DNA from: JAFAMS01 sp963715815
Lineage (GTDB): Bacteria > Vulcanimicrobiota > Vulcanimicrobiia > Vulcanimicrobiales > Vulcanimicrobiaceae
DNA: 64,000 nt
Reading direction: 5' to 3'
NCBI GenBank assembly: GCA_963715815.1
Contig: OY970278.1
Coordinates: forward strand, 496,001 to 560,000
This document shows positions 1 to 9,644 of this stretch, one piece after another (positions within the stretch are counted from its first letter, which is position 1; each line of letters begins with the position of its first letter). The notes under the pieces were generated by a model. The model did no database searches, was not told where the DNA came from, and saw only the letters and a list, made by a program, of their open reading frames with translations. The translations under genes were made by a program, and so were the position numbers.

Positions 1-9
1 ACCGGCGTT

Positions 10-3000
10 GTGCCTTCATCGACGAACGAGTCCCTCGGCTTAGCCTTAACGCTTTATAACGATGACACACCGGGAGCCACAGCGAGCCTCCCGGATACGT
101 TCCTCGATACCTCACTCGCCGCCGGCCAGGTTGAATACGACGATCCAAATACTGCAGCGTCGTTCTCCGGTGCGGCCGGCATCACGGCCAACGATAGCTC
201 ATTGAGCAACGGCAACGACGCGCCACCGGGACTTGATGCTGCATTCATACAGGGCGTAGGCTCGCTAACCGAGACGATCACGGGCCTCACACCTGGCGAG
301 GATTACGAGGTCGCACTCAATGCCGCGCAGAGTTCAGAGAATTCAGGCAATGAAGCGCTGACCGTCCTCGTTGATGGTACGGTCGTCAGTACGTTTGTGC
401 CCGGAACCAGTTACGGTCCCGATGTAACGGATAGTTTCGCGATCAATTCGAGCGGACCACATACGATCACCATACAAGGCTCCTCTACGTCTTTCACCGC
501 GTCTGGCACCGCGCTGATTGACGATATGCAAATTTCGTTGGCCAACCAAGACGAAGTCTTAAGCGGCGGCACGACGCTTCAGGATGGCAACTTCGCAGTA
601 GGCTCAACGACCCCGTTTGCTTCACCATGGTCATTCACCGGTGCTGCAGGGTTGGTGTCCTATGATGATCCCTCGGCATATCCGGCGCCGAGCGGTCCGG
701 TCGACGAGGCGTACCTGTCGACGAATGGTACGATCTCGCAAGTCGTCGGCGGTTTTGAAGCTGGCAAGACCTATACAGTCGCATTCGATGTATCGGCCTT
801 GGATCCCAGTGTCCAGCAGGGCGTCCGTGTTGCGATCGATGGCACCGAGCTTGATGCAGTCACTGCGACAAGTTCCGATTTTACGCTGCAGTATACGGCG
901 ACGTTCACAGCTACAGCGGGAACGCATGAGATATCTTTCACTGGTATTGGGCCTAGCGGAGACGGCGATTCGGTCGATATCACCGATGTTCGCATTCTCG
1001 CAACGGGCGACGCAAGCGAGGGAGCTGCGATCGACGATGGATCGTTCCAAGATAGCACTTCTCCATGGACGTTCAACGGGACGTCGGGTACAGAATCGGA
1101 TTCGACATCGCAACCGGTCTCGCCAGTTGGAGACAGTGAGGCTTACCTGAGTGGCACGGCTTCCTTCGATCAGGAAGTAAGCGGGTTCCAGGCAGCGTCG
1201 AACTACGTGTTGTCATTCCGAGCGGCGCAAGACGCAGGCGATAACCAAACATTCGATGTGCTTGTCGACGGGACCGTGGTTGGAACATTCACACCGGGCA
1301 GTCAATATCAAACCTTCACGACGTCAGTCTTCGATCCAGGGCCTGGTCCGCACCGCGTCACGTTTCAGGGGCTTAGCAGCAGTGATACGGCTCTAATTGA
1401 CGATGTCGAGTTGGTAATGCTTCCAGCGTCACCCATTTCGACATCTGGCGACGATACAACTATCGACCACATTCCCTCCCAGGATGAAATTCAACGTCTT
1501 CAATGGGCGTCTCTTGTCGCGACTGCGGAGAGCGACAGTGCGTCACAGGATGGTGGAGATGATATGGGAGAGTTCGCTCCGGACATGGACGGCATCAGCG
1601 CAATCGACGGTCCACTTTCTGGCAGCGCTCAATTGGGATGGGCGTCCGGCGCGACGTCGACCGTGAGTACGACAATTTCGTCGGATAACGCGACGGTCAC
1701 GCAGACGATTACGAGCACTGACGGATCTCAAGAACAGGTCCAATGGAGCGGGAATGAAAACGCGCCCAGCGATTCGAGTACGGTCATTGAAACGTTGATC
1801 GCAGCGGCGAATGTCGCAACATCGTGGAACAGCGCGCTCCCCGTTTCGTCGACGCTAGCTCCGGACGTCACGTCTTCTCCTCGATCCACTACTTCTTTCT
1901 CAGCTATCGGAGCGTCTCGCCAATTCCTCACGCCGCCTCAAACAATAACCTCGACATACATTGGATCGAACTTGTCGGACGAAGGGGCGTTCGCGACGTT
2001 TCTCAACAACATTCCTGATCCGGAAGCTCAAGACCTCATCTATGTCGGTGGAAGTCCCTTCTCTGGCGCCGCTCGGCAGGTATCGATTGGTGCAAACGGA
2101 GCGATGTGGGCCATCGGGACCGATGCGGTCAACGGCGGCTACGGTGTCTACGATTATACAATCGGGAACTGGAACGAGATTTCGGGAGTTGGTGCCGTTA
2201 ATATATCGGTCGACTCCCAAGGCGATCCGTGGATTGTAAACGACTCGTCGCAAATCTTCCACTGGCAAAACGGCAGCTTCGTGCAGATGCCGGGCTTAGC
2301 GTTGCAGGTTGCGGCGGGAGCGAACGGCGATGTTTGGGCAATCTCAAATAGCGACTCGCTTGACGTTACTCAGACGCCAACGGGCGGTGGAAATGACGCA
2401 ATAGATCAGGCGGTGATGAAATGGACCGGATCCGGTTGGCAACAGGTTGACGCTCAAGGTGTGCAGATCGCCGTTGACTCATCCGGCAATCCGTGGATCG
2501 TTGACCAGAACAATGACATCTCCACCTGGAACGGGTCCACGTTTGTAAGCGTCCTTGGCTCCGCATCGTATCTCGCGACCGGAGCGGACGGAAGCGTTTG
2601 GAAGCTGGATGCGAGTGATACGCCTCTTGGAGGTCGGCAGCTTTCGAAATGGGATCCGACAACCGAGACCTGGACGACTGCTGCGTCGCTACCCGCACAG
2701 AACTTGGCGATTGACGCATCAGGACAACCTTGGATTGTGGAACCTGACGGAACGATCTATCAGCCGGATGATGGCTTCGATCAGTCGATTGAATGGATGA
2801 ACCTGCCGGGTACGTGGAAGCAAGTTATTGCAGCTCCCGACGGTACGCTTTACGCATTATCAACCGATACCGATCAAAACGGCGCATCGCAACTGTACAA
2901 GTACGACGGGACGGAATGGGAGGCAGACGGCACTCAAGCCTATACGCAGATAAGCATGCAATACAACGGTGGCGCAGGCGTGCTGTGGGGGCTTGGGACG

Positions 3001-5013
3001 TCGGGCGTAGGGCCTATTGGCGGCACGGCAATAAAAATGCCGTCCCCGAGTTCGGGAGGTGGTCGTCTCTCTTCACAAGATACGACGATTCCCGTACAGT
3101 TTGCCGTTGCCGGTGACGGAACAATTTGGGCTCTGTCGCCGGGAACGGGCTCAGATGGCAATCTCATCTATCGTTTCGATCCGACACTTAAGAACTGGCA
3201 AATCGTTCCGGGCTCAGCCGTTCAGATTGCGGTCGGTCAAGACGGCGATCCTTGGATCGTCAACAATCAGGACCAAATTTTCCACTGGAACGATACCGAA
3301 GGTTTCGTACAGATGCCAGGAGAGGCAATAAGCATATCTGTTGGACCTGGCGGCCAAGTCTGGTCCGTGGCTCCGCCCGGTGAAGAGACCCCGCAAAGTC
3401 TCGGGCCGGACGATTCATCATCGTCAACGTCGCAGGTCGTACAAATCTGGGACCAACAGTTCAACGGTTGGCAATATGCAAACGCTCCATCCGGGACACC
3501 TGCGACGGTAACAGTCGACGCAAACAATAATGTCGTCGTCGTTAATCAAGATGGGACCACCGTCTACGGTGTCGACGAGGGTGGTTATACCAGCCCCGGG
3601 TTGCAGACAAATTATCCCAATCTTCCTTACCCATCTTATTCGATGCAAGCGGAAAGCAACTTATTCGATACCGTTTTTAACGGCGCAAATTTCTCGATGT
3701 TTCTCGAGGAACATGACGTACCGGAAAATGGTCTCAATGGCAACACTAATATCGCCGGCGGTCTGCATTATTTTCTGACCTTCTCGAGCGATGCCGGAAG
3801 CTTCACGATAAGCTTCGAACCCTCCAATGGCGCGAATATATTCAATTTCGGGAATCTCGTCGAGGTCGTTAACGCAGACGCCAAGTTTATCAATAGTTCG
3901 CCTGTAAGAATACCGCTGCCGGCGCTGCCAGAATTCGCGAACGAGTCAAACAATTTGGCAATGCGGGACACGGGGATCGTCGTTTTACAAACGTTGCTCA
4001 GCTATAAAGACAATCTTAAGTACCAGGTTGTTCCAGACACGGATTCGACAATTCCGAATGCTGGATTTGATAGCAGCGGAGGTCTCGTCGGAGGTCTTTC
4101 AAAGGCTGGCTTCAGTTCCGACACGATCAGTTCGCTTGTATCGATGATGCGTTCGAATCCTTACCTTCCTGTGTCGGCTGGCCCCACTGGAATCACGCGC
4201 GTTGTAGCGGGGAACGAGTTCGCGTCGCAATATCCGCTAATACCGTTCAAAGATCGCGTGCTGAGCGCGCGTTTAAACCAGCTGTTCCCGTCGCCCCTGC
4301 AGCAATATGGTTATGGCGAGTTGGGCGGCGGGTCGCCGCCGGCGCCTATTACCGCAACGGGTGTGGATCTGCCATGGATCTTCACACCGTCGTCCTGGGG
4401 TGGACCATCCCTGCCGATGACACAAGGCCCCGTGTTTGCTTCAGGTTCTTTCTACGTCAACACTGTAAGCGTCGGGGACGGCTCCTACAACAAGTTAGAT
4501 ACCCCCATTTATAACTCGTATTGGAACACATGGACCGATCAAAGCGGACGTTTCTGGCCGACCGACTCTCTGGGCAGCCCGCTCGATGCTAGCGGAAACC
4601 CGATCCAAGTCCTCTACGACAGCAACGGTAATCCGTACGTCGTAGGGCCCCAAAGCTCGAACGTTCCTGCAAACCTTGAACAGCCTGGTCAGCAATCGTG
4701 GAATAACAGTCCCGACGATTCAATCGACAGCGAACTGGAAAACTATACGTTGGCCAACGTGCAAGTCCTCGCTTACGAGGAAACGGGTTACATTTCGGAC
4801 ATCGGACCAGGTGTTAATCCAGGCGCAGACGGCAGTAGCCCAGGCTTCGGAGCCGATCAAGGAAATCCGTACTACGTAATTTCGCCGCCTGCGAGCGATG
4901 GTGGCGACATGGGTGGCGAAGGGGGCGGTTCAGGAGTCGGAGGTGGTGACTCCGGTGGTGACTTCGGCGGCGACTATGGCGGTGGCGATGATGGTAACAC
5001 CGGTGGACCCTAG
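10..5013 (+). CDS. Large tectonin-repeat surface/secreted protein with three tandem beta-sandwich domains
   Basis: Three successive copies of a galactose-binding-like (DUF642/CBM-like) unit occupy residues of about 60-180, 230-335 and 375-470. Each has a motif such as VDGTVVSTF or VDGTVVGTF and ends in a TALIDDM/TALIDDV-type strand. Residues of about 677-1200 hold repeated tectonin-type blades with QIAV-x-G-x-PWIV and GxVWA/GxxWAI patterns, as in beta-propellers. Residues 1200-1630 are unrecognised. The C-terminus is a Gly/Asp-rich tail. The first start is GTG at 10, but the frame is open to base 1, so the true N-terminus and any signal peptide may lie outside the window. A lectin-like or adhesive extracellular role is inference. 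No catalytic motif was seen. Confidence 0.75.
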   Translation: MPSSTNESLGLALTLYNDDTPGATASLPDTFLDTSLAAGQVEYDDPNTAASFSGAAGITANDSSLSNGNDAPPGLDAAFIQGVGSLTETITGLTPGEDYEVALNAAQSSENSGNEALTVLVDGTVVSTFVPGTSYGPDVTDSFAINSSGPHTITIQGSSTSFTASGTALIDDMQISLANQDEVLSGGTTLQDGNFAVGSTTPFASPWSFTGAAGLVSYDDPSAYPAPSGPVDEAYLSTNGTISQVVGGFEAGKTYTVAFDVSALDPSVQQGVRVAIDGTELDAVTATSSDFTLQYTATFTATAGTHEISFTGIGPSGDGDSVDITDVRILATGDASEGAAIDDGSFQDSTSPWTFNGTSGTESDSTSQPVSPVGDSEAYLSGTASFDQEVSGFQAASNYVLSFRAAQDAGDNQTFDVLVDGTVVGTFTPGSQYQTFTTSVFDPGPGPHRVTFQGLSSSDTALIDDVELVMLPASPISTSGDDTTIDHIPSQDEIQRLQWASLVATAESDSASQDGGDDMGEFAPDMDGISAIDGPLSGSAQLGWASGATSTVSTTISSDNATVTQTITSTDGSQEQVQWSGNENAPSDSSTVIETLIAAANVATSWNSALPVSSTLAPDVTSSPRSTTSFSAIGASRQFLTPPQTITSTYIGSNLSDEGAFATFLNNIPDPEAQDLIYVGGSPFSGAARQVSIGANGAMWAIGTDAVNGGYGVYDYTIGNWNEISGVGAVNISVDSQGDPWIVNDSSQIFHWQNGSFVQMPGLALQVAAGANGDVWAISNSDSLDVTQTPTGGGNDAIDQAVMKWTGSGWQQVDAQGVQIAVDSSGNPWIVDQNNDISTWNGSTFVSVLGSASYLATGADGSVWKLDASDTPLGGRQLSKWDPTTETWTTAASLPAQNLAIDASGQPWIVEPDGTIYQPDDGFDQSIEWMNLPGTWKQVIAAPDGTLYALSTDTDQNGASQLYKYDGTEWEADGTQAYTQISMQYNGGAGVLWGLGTSGVGPIGGTAIKMPSPSSGGGRLSSQDTTIPVQFAVAGDGTIWALSPGTGSDGNLIYRFDPTLKNWQIVPGSAVQIAVGQDGDPWIVNNQDQIFHWNDTEGFVQMPGEAISISVGPGGQVWSVAPPGEETPQSLGPDDSSSSTSQVVQIWDQQFNGWQYANAPSGTPATVTVDANNNVVVVNQDGTTVYGVDEGGYTSPGLQTNYPNLPYPSYSMQAESNLFDTVFNGANFSMFLEEHDVPENGLNGNTNIAGGLHYFLTFSSDAGSFTISFEPSNGANIFNFGNLVEVVNADAKFINSSPVRIPLPALPEFANESNNLAMRDTGIVVLQTLLSYKDNLKYQVVPDTDSTIPNAGFDSSGGLVGGLSKAGFSSDTISSLVSMMRSNPYLPVSAGPTGITRVVAGNEFASQYPLIPFKDRVLSARLNQLFPSPLQQYGYGELGGGSPPAPITATGVDLPWIFTPSSWGGPSLPMTQGPVFASGSFYVNTVSVGDGSYNKLDTPIYNSYWNTWTDQSGRFWPTDSLGSPLDASGNPIQVLYDSNGNPYVVGPQSSNVPANLEQPGQQSWNNSPDDSIDSELENYTLANVQVLAYEETGYISDIGPGVNPGADGSSPGFGADQGNPYYVISPPASDGGDMGGEGGGSGVGGGDSGGDFGGDYGGGDDGNTGGP

Positions 5014-5111
5014 TCAAGCGGACCGTTATTTTGTAGCATCGCATCGACTCTCGACTCTTGCACAGCGTGCTTTGTGAGCACGAAGATAAGGGCAAGCCGT
5101 TTGGTCGACAG

Positions 5112-5504
5112 TCAAATGAAGTCTATTCTGCATTCCTTAACGTGCGACCAGTTTTCGCCAACGAACACAGCGATCGCCGTCGAAACAACGAAGATCATCA
5201 ATCCGAACTGCCAGCCCGCGGGCCATTTGCGAAAGTAGACTGCAATGCCAACAATGACTGCGGCAGCTATGCAAACAACACCACATAAAATGAACATGAA
5301 TGGCAGATAGACGAGGTAACCCAACGCGACGTTGAGTGCCCGATTGATCCCGTCCCAGAAGTCGCCGTCGGCGATGCACGGGGGTATGTACGTTCCGAAG
5401 AACCATGCAAAACCAATGATGAAGCCGGACAGCATTGCGAAGAGTAGAGCTTTGGGCCCGTGCACTTTGCGCGCGTCGCGAGCGTCAGGATCTTCGTTGC
5501 TCAT
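5112..5504 (-). CDS. Small hypothetical integral membrane protein
   Basis: The 130-residue protein starts with a charged, soluble stretch (MSNEDPDARDARK). Three hydrophobic segments follow at about residues 18-40, 62-92 and 98-114, so it should sit in the inner membrane. No family is recognised. It is convergent with the large tectonin gene, with 98 bases between. It is divergent from the secreted-protein gene at 5521, with only 16 bases between start codons, so its promoter must overlap that gene. The N-terminal charge pattern and clean hydrophobic segments make it a better coding call than the opposite-strand frames. Confidence 0.7.
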   Translation of the reverse strand: MSNEDPDARDARKVHGPKALLFAMLSGFIIGFAWFFGTYIPPCIADGDFWDGINRALNVALGYLVYLPFMFILCGVVCIAAAVIVGIAVYFRKWPAGWQFGLMIFVVSTAIAVFVGENWSHVKECRIDFI

Positions 5505-5520
5505 GCTGCCCTATTTTATC

Positions 5521-6375
5521 ATGAGAGCTCTTCGTCTTGCTCGAGTTCTGTCGTGGGTGTGTCTTGCATGCCTTTTATTGGGAAGTGTCGACACACCACT
5601 TAACTCGGCGACTGCGAAGCGGCTCATGCGGTACCGCATTGACCCGACAGTGCTTGCGATCGTTCCGCTGCAACCGACGATGAAAGCTGATCTCGAGAGT
5701 GCCGGCGGTGGGCAGCCTTGGCCGGCATTGCTCCGCTTCATTGAAGATGGTGATAAAGACCGTCTTCCTCCAGCGTGGCCGCAAGCGAAGGGCATTCCCA
5801 CGGATCTACGTCGCCTTCCGTTTTATAACGTTCCGGGACCACCTGGTTCCTTTGCGTTGCCTTCCAGTAGTGTTGTTCGTGAAGCAATTGACGGGATGGC
5901 ATTTGCGGCGATCAATGAGATTGCAGAGCATCCAGAGTTTTTTGAAAGCCCAGAAGCCGAAGACTATGTTTCGCGGGTTCTGGATCGACTCTATGCGGAA
6001 CCGTCGATCATGGATATCGCTCCTATTGACCAACTTCGTACCATGCTGCGCAGCCGGAAACTCAATTCGGCATTACTGACAGCGAAAGCCATTCGCGACG
6101 AAGGCGCGTCTGTGGTACATCATGTCACGCGTCCATTTCTAATTGGAAATCTAACGACTCAGTGTGCCTACAATGCAGCTGTAGTGCACGACGTTCAATT
6201 AGATGCTGCCATGCGGCAGCACATTGCAAATCAAAACGTTTGGGACATTACGACCCCAGACGGTAAGTCGTGGAAGGCCGGCCTCGCAGCGATACCTCAG
6301 GGGCATTGGAGCGCGATTTACGAAAGCTGCCGATTATTTGTGCGAACGCTGATCGTAACGGGCACACGATTATAG
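5521..6375 (+). CDS. Hypothetical secreted protein
   Basis: The ATG at 5521 is chosen because it opens a clear signal peptide: basic MRALRLAR, hydrophobic VLSWVCLACLLLGSV, then a polar region. A longer in-frame extension to 5332 lies antisense to the neighbouring membrane-protein gene and looks spurious. The mature part (about 255 residues) has no recognised domain and few cysteines. It reads as a mixed alpha/beta globular protein with Pro-rich stretches near residues 60-110. It lies just upstream of the HEPN pair, in the same AT-richer stretch, so it may belong to the same acquired segment. No function can be assigned. Confidence 0.65.
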   Translation: MRALRLARVLSWVCLACLLLGSVDTPLNSATAKRLMRYRIDPTVLAIVPLQPTMKADLESAGGGQPWPALLRFIEDGDKDRLPPAWPQAKGIPTDLRRLPFYNVPGPPGSFALPSSSVVREAIDGMAFAAINEIAEHPEFFESPEAEDYVSRVLDRLYAEPSIMDIAPIDQLRTMLRSRKLNSALLTAKAIRDEGASVVHHVTRPFLIGNLTTQCAYNAAVVHDVQLDAAMRQHIANQNVWDITTPDGKSWKAGLAAIPQGHWSAIYESCRLFVRTLIVTGTRL

Positions 6376-6819
6376 CAATCGCTGGCGAAGACTTGTCCAG
6401 ATGCGAGGAAGTCGCGCGCATTAACATCATTGGTCACGTGAAGGTGGCGAGGGCCGACCGGTCACGCTCAGCGAGCTGACAGACCATAAACTGTCTGGAA
6501 ATCATCGGGAGGATCATAGCAACGACGGGGGCTCCTGGCCATATCCGACTTCCTCGAATGGACCGTGGTCCGGTGACAGCGTTTGGCACCGCCGGTGAAC
6601 GAACGCACGTAATCGAACTACAATTTATGAGCGAAGATTCTAGCGCAGGTCTTCTAAAGAGCACGTTTTGGGTTTGGCTACAGGCATGCTGGCCAACTTT
6701 CGTCAAATACCAGGGACGAGCACCCGAAGGCGAAAGGCGACGAACAACGCGTTCAAGCGGCGTATGTATTCGGCCAATCGCCTTTTGAACGACCGGAGTG
6801 GACCGACGTCGCAAGGTGT

Positions 6820-8019
6820 ATGGCGAATGATGCCTCAGTGGCTCGGCACTTGAATGTTCCCGTCGGCACAATCTTCGCTATGATGTTCATAATGCCACGA
6901 GACCTCGCGCTCCCGTTCTGCATCGAAGCAGCCGAACGAGTCATAGAACACGCTAATCTTCCTATCGATCCCGACGATTCGGTGTTCGGGAGCCTTTTCG
7001 ATCGCGTCTATGGTTGGCTGAAATCAGATGAGGTTGAACTTGAGGTGCTCGCGCCTCTCACGGGAATAGCTGCTCCGGCCGAGGGGCTTCACATTGCATC
7101 GCATGTTCGCCTCGAAAAGATCTTCGATGTGAACCTGCCCGGTATCGCCCTTTCGAACCCGTTACACACACCATTGGGAATACCAGCCGAATCTGCGGGC
7201 TCTGAGGTATTGCCCGTTTTCGGACTCAGGCTTACAACATTTACGCCAAAAGTATTTAGCGATCCAGGTAAAGACTATCTTGCGAATCGCAAGCTGCTTC
7301 TTCAGAGAATCGCAACAATCGTCGACGCGTTTCTCCGCGCGCTCGCTCTACGCGGCGTGGCTCGAATTGGTACGACAGGTCAAATTGTTCGCCAAATCAA
7401 TTGGTCCGGCACACCGCAAGCGGCGTGGCACCTTGACTTTGCAGTCGCCGCTCTCGCCGGTCAAAGCATCCGAGTGACGTTCGAACCGAATGATCAGGAG
7501 CTGCTCGAGCGGCTGTTCGTCACGCTGACGAGTGAGTATTTTGAGACAAGAGAGGGGCGCTCGATACTAAGCGCCTTGGATCGCTACCGATCTGCGACCG
7601 AGCGATCAATCTCAGATGACATAAACCTTGATCTCACGATCGCCGCAGAAATACTCTTCGGCTTTGGCATGGGAGGGTCAAACGAAGATCTTGCGTTGCG
7701 CACGCGGTTGCACGCCTCGGTTTTCTTTGGCGACGACGAAACGCCATATGATCGCGATCGCATTTCGGAAGTCGTCGGCTTTTCTTATCGAGTTCGAAGC
7801 GATACGGTACATGGCAGAGTCTTGACCGAATCAAAACGAGAACAACTTGACATCAATAACCGAGCGATGTTCGACCTTATTGCGCGAGCATTGTGGATGT
7901 TCGTTGAGGCGCGGCCTGAAAACGCCAAAATGAAACAGATTTGGAGCGATCGCGTCCGGACCTTACTCACGCGAGAGCCTCTATGTCCTATACACGAAGC
8001 AATGGCGAATGCCAGGTAG
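6820..8019 (+). CDS. HEPN-domain (ApeA-like) protein, probably N-terminally truncated by a frameshift
   Basis: The C-terminal third carries a HEPN signature: a helix around AEILFGFGMGG, then RSDTVHG with Arg326 and His331 in an R-x4-H arrangement. This is the catalytic pair of HEPN RNases (family knowledge). The preceding 270 residues are an unrecognised, mostly beta-rich region like the N-terminal parts of ApeA-type proteins. ATG 6820 is the first normal start in this frame, but the frame upstream stays open and protein-like back to 6658. Joining it to the +0 frame by dropping one A of the AAA at 6733-6735 gives a continuous protein starting at ATG 6627. The 250 bases between 6376 and 6626 hold no gene I can support. 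The next HEPN gene follows 11 bases later. Confidence 0.7.
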   Translation: MANDASVARHLNVPVGTIFAMMFIMPRDLALPFCIEAAERVIEHANLPIDPDDSVFGSLFDRVYGWLKSDEVELEVLAPLTGIAAPAEGLHIASHVRLEKIFDVNLPGIALSNPLHTPLGIPAESAGSEVLPVFGLRLTTFTPKVFSDPGKDYLANRKLLLQRIATIVDAFLRALALRGVARIGTTGQIVRQINWSGTPQAAWHLDFAVAALAGQSIRVTFEPNDQELLERLFVTLTSEYFETREGRSILSALDRYRSATERSISDDINLDLTIAAEILFGFGMGGSNEDLALRTRLHASVFFGDDETPYDRDRISEVVGFSYRVRSDTVHGRVLTESKREQLDINNRAMFDLIARALWMFVEARPENAKMKQIWSDRVRTLLTREPLCPIHEAMANAR

Positions 8020-8030
8020 GGCTCGGATTT

Positions 8031-9191
8031 ATGGACGAAAGCAGTGGCAGCAGTCTTGAGGGTCTTATCCGTGACGTTCGAGGCGCGGACTCCGGTGCAT
8101 CGGTATACCTAGGCGTATATCGTGCTAACGCGCGTTTTGCCGTTCCTGAGAGTGCATCGTATGTCTATGGTTTTCGCAACGATTTTGGACGGACGTATAC
8201 GATCGCGGAAACGAACTACGAAGACTATGGGATTGGTCGCAATGTTCCGGGCGAACTATGCTATTTCTCACTGATCCTTTGTCCAGATGGTATCGAGCGT
8301 GCAGCAGTCCTCCTATATGAAATGACGTCGTATGTGCACACTGCGTGCATGCTGAGCGCAAATGCAAGTGCCGATGTTCTCCGGGAAACACTTGTGACCG
8401 AATGGCCAGCAACGGCTCGCCGGCGGATCTATCGTCAGTTCCCCTTCGACCGACCGTCGCTCCCGCAGAACGGCCGGTTCATGGATAAGGAAAGCACGAT
8501 TAAGCTTGCGGGAGCAATATGGGGACACAGCGATCGGGAGCGCATTATGGCAGCAGCAGCTCACTATCAGGAAGCACTGCGTCATTGGCGCGAAGGTGCA
8601 AAGCCGCTCGTCATTTTGCATCTTTATATCGGCGTCGAAGCGCTTAGCAAGGCCATGCTTCGTTGGCAACTTACTGTACGGAACGCTTCTGAAGCGGAGC
8701 TCATGGAGGAATACGGTATCGATGGAAGCGCGGCGGATGCTCAGGAAGCCAACGAACAGCTCCTACGTTACATACGACGTGACTTCATTTTCCAGGGCGA
8801 CGGCGAGACATATGACGTAGCGCGCAGAACAAGTAACGGCATCGAGCACGGCTACGAACACTTTAAGAAAATCTGGTCCGTTTCGTTCGATGTCGCAGTC
8901 AAGACCGCACGCTATCTCCGCCGGGCGATTGTTACGCTACGTGGAATCGCGCCCAACGTCGCAGCCGTATTAAATGGTGAAAAGTTCGTAGACGTCTGCG
9001 AGCACGATCCGCCACCCAGCTTTCAAGCATGGATTAGTCCTGGTGAGACCCTAGGGCACCGATTACCGTGCGAGGCAGCTGTCGATCTCCGAGAGCTGGA
9101 ATACACGCCAATGCTCTCCGATATGGTCGTCGACGATTCACGAGGATCATATCAGTTCGTCTATCGGGACGCGCTGTCCGATTCGAGATAG
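8031..9191 (+). CDS. Second HEPN-motif protein of the pair
   Basis: Residues of about 185-210 form the hydrophobic HEPN-type helix (LVILHLYIGVEALSKAM). Arg266 and His273 (RTSNGIEHG) form an R-x6-H motif, within the spacing typical of HEPN RNases. The N-terminal half is unrecognised. The start is uncertain. ATG 8031 leaves an 11-base gap after the first HEPN gene, with TAGGG nine bases upstream. ATG 7983 would overlap that gene by 37 bases, with GAGAG upstream. The two genes are co-directional and surely co-transcribed. Base composition is far lower in GC than the rest of the window. RNA cleavage in phage defence or a toxin system is inference from the family. Confidence 0.72.
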   Translation: MDESSGSSLEGLIRDVRGADSGASVYLGVYRANARFAVPESASYVYGFRNDFGRTYTIAETNYEDYGIGRNVPGELCYFSLILCPDGIERAAVLLYEMTSYVHTACMLSANASADVLRETLVTEWPATARRRIYRQFPFDRPSLPQNGRFMDKESTIKLAGAIWGHSDRERIMAAAAHYQEALRHWREGAKPLVILHLYIGVEALSKAMLRWQLTVRNASEAELMEEYGIDGSAADAQEANEQLLRYIRRDFIFQGDGETYDVARRTSNGIEHGYEHFKKIWSVSFDVAVKTARYLRRAIVTLRGIAPNVAAVLNGEKFVDVCEHDPPPSFQAWISPGETLGHRLPCEAAVDLRELEYTPMLSDMVVDDSRGSYQFVYRDALSDSR

Positions 9192-9581
9192 ACCGCAAGC
9201 GAGAGTCTCGAGCACATCCTTTTTCGAGAGCCCTGGGAAACTCACGCTATCGTGCGCATGAAAAATGTTATGGTCGCCATGTGGATGCGTGAGCAGAATC
9301 GCGTCGACATGATGGATGCCCTGACGAATCAAGAACGGCACGACGACTTTCTCGCCGACCGATTCCGCTGCGGACGCACCGTCGCCGGACTCGTTTCGCT
9401 CGAGTCTTCCGCCGGTGTCGATCATGATCGCATGCCCGCGCGGCGTTTGAATCAGGATCGCATCAGCTTGTCCAACGTCGATGAAGGTAATCCGCAAGTC
9501 ATCCCGGGGCGCCCGCGGCGGCAAAAGTACGAGCGCACACGCGGCGAGCGCAATGCCAAACGCCGCAACCCTGAATCGCAC
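9147..9581 (-). pseudogene. Truncated ComEC-type metallo-beta-lactamase domain gene
   Basis: The fragment starts at GTG 9581 with AGAGG three bases upstream. It opens with a membrane anchor (residues 4-21), then IDVGQADAIL and the metal-binding HPHGDH motif, as in the C-terminal beta-lactamase domain of ComEC/Rec2. Similarity stops right after HGDHN, at about position 9266. The remaining 30 or so codons are only antisense to the end of the second HEPN gene. The domain normally runs another 150-200 residues with further metal ligands, so this copy should be inactive. The comEC gene at 21893-23336 lacks this domain, so the two may once have been one gene or a split pair. Confidence 0.7.
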
Positions 9582-9644
9582 AAACCTCTATCGCGACAAG
9601 TTCTCGCGCGGGAAAGACGGTCACCTGAGCAAAAAAGCCCGCGC

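Noticed and set aside
5075..5092. Small hairpin (GTGCT / AGCAC) after the tectonin gene
   Set aside because: Five-base stem without a T-run; not enough for a terminator call.
5332..5520. Upstream start for the secreted protein at 5521
   Set aside because: It would place 63 residues before a clear signal peptide, antisense to the membrane-protein gene.
6434..6871. Leftward 145-codon ORF before the HEPN genes
   Set aside because: Arg/Ser-rich composition with no motif; the plus strand carries the HEPN reading frames.
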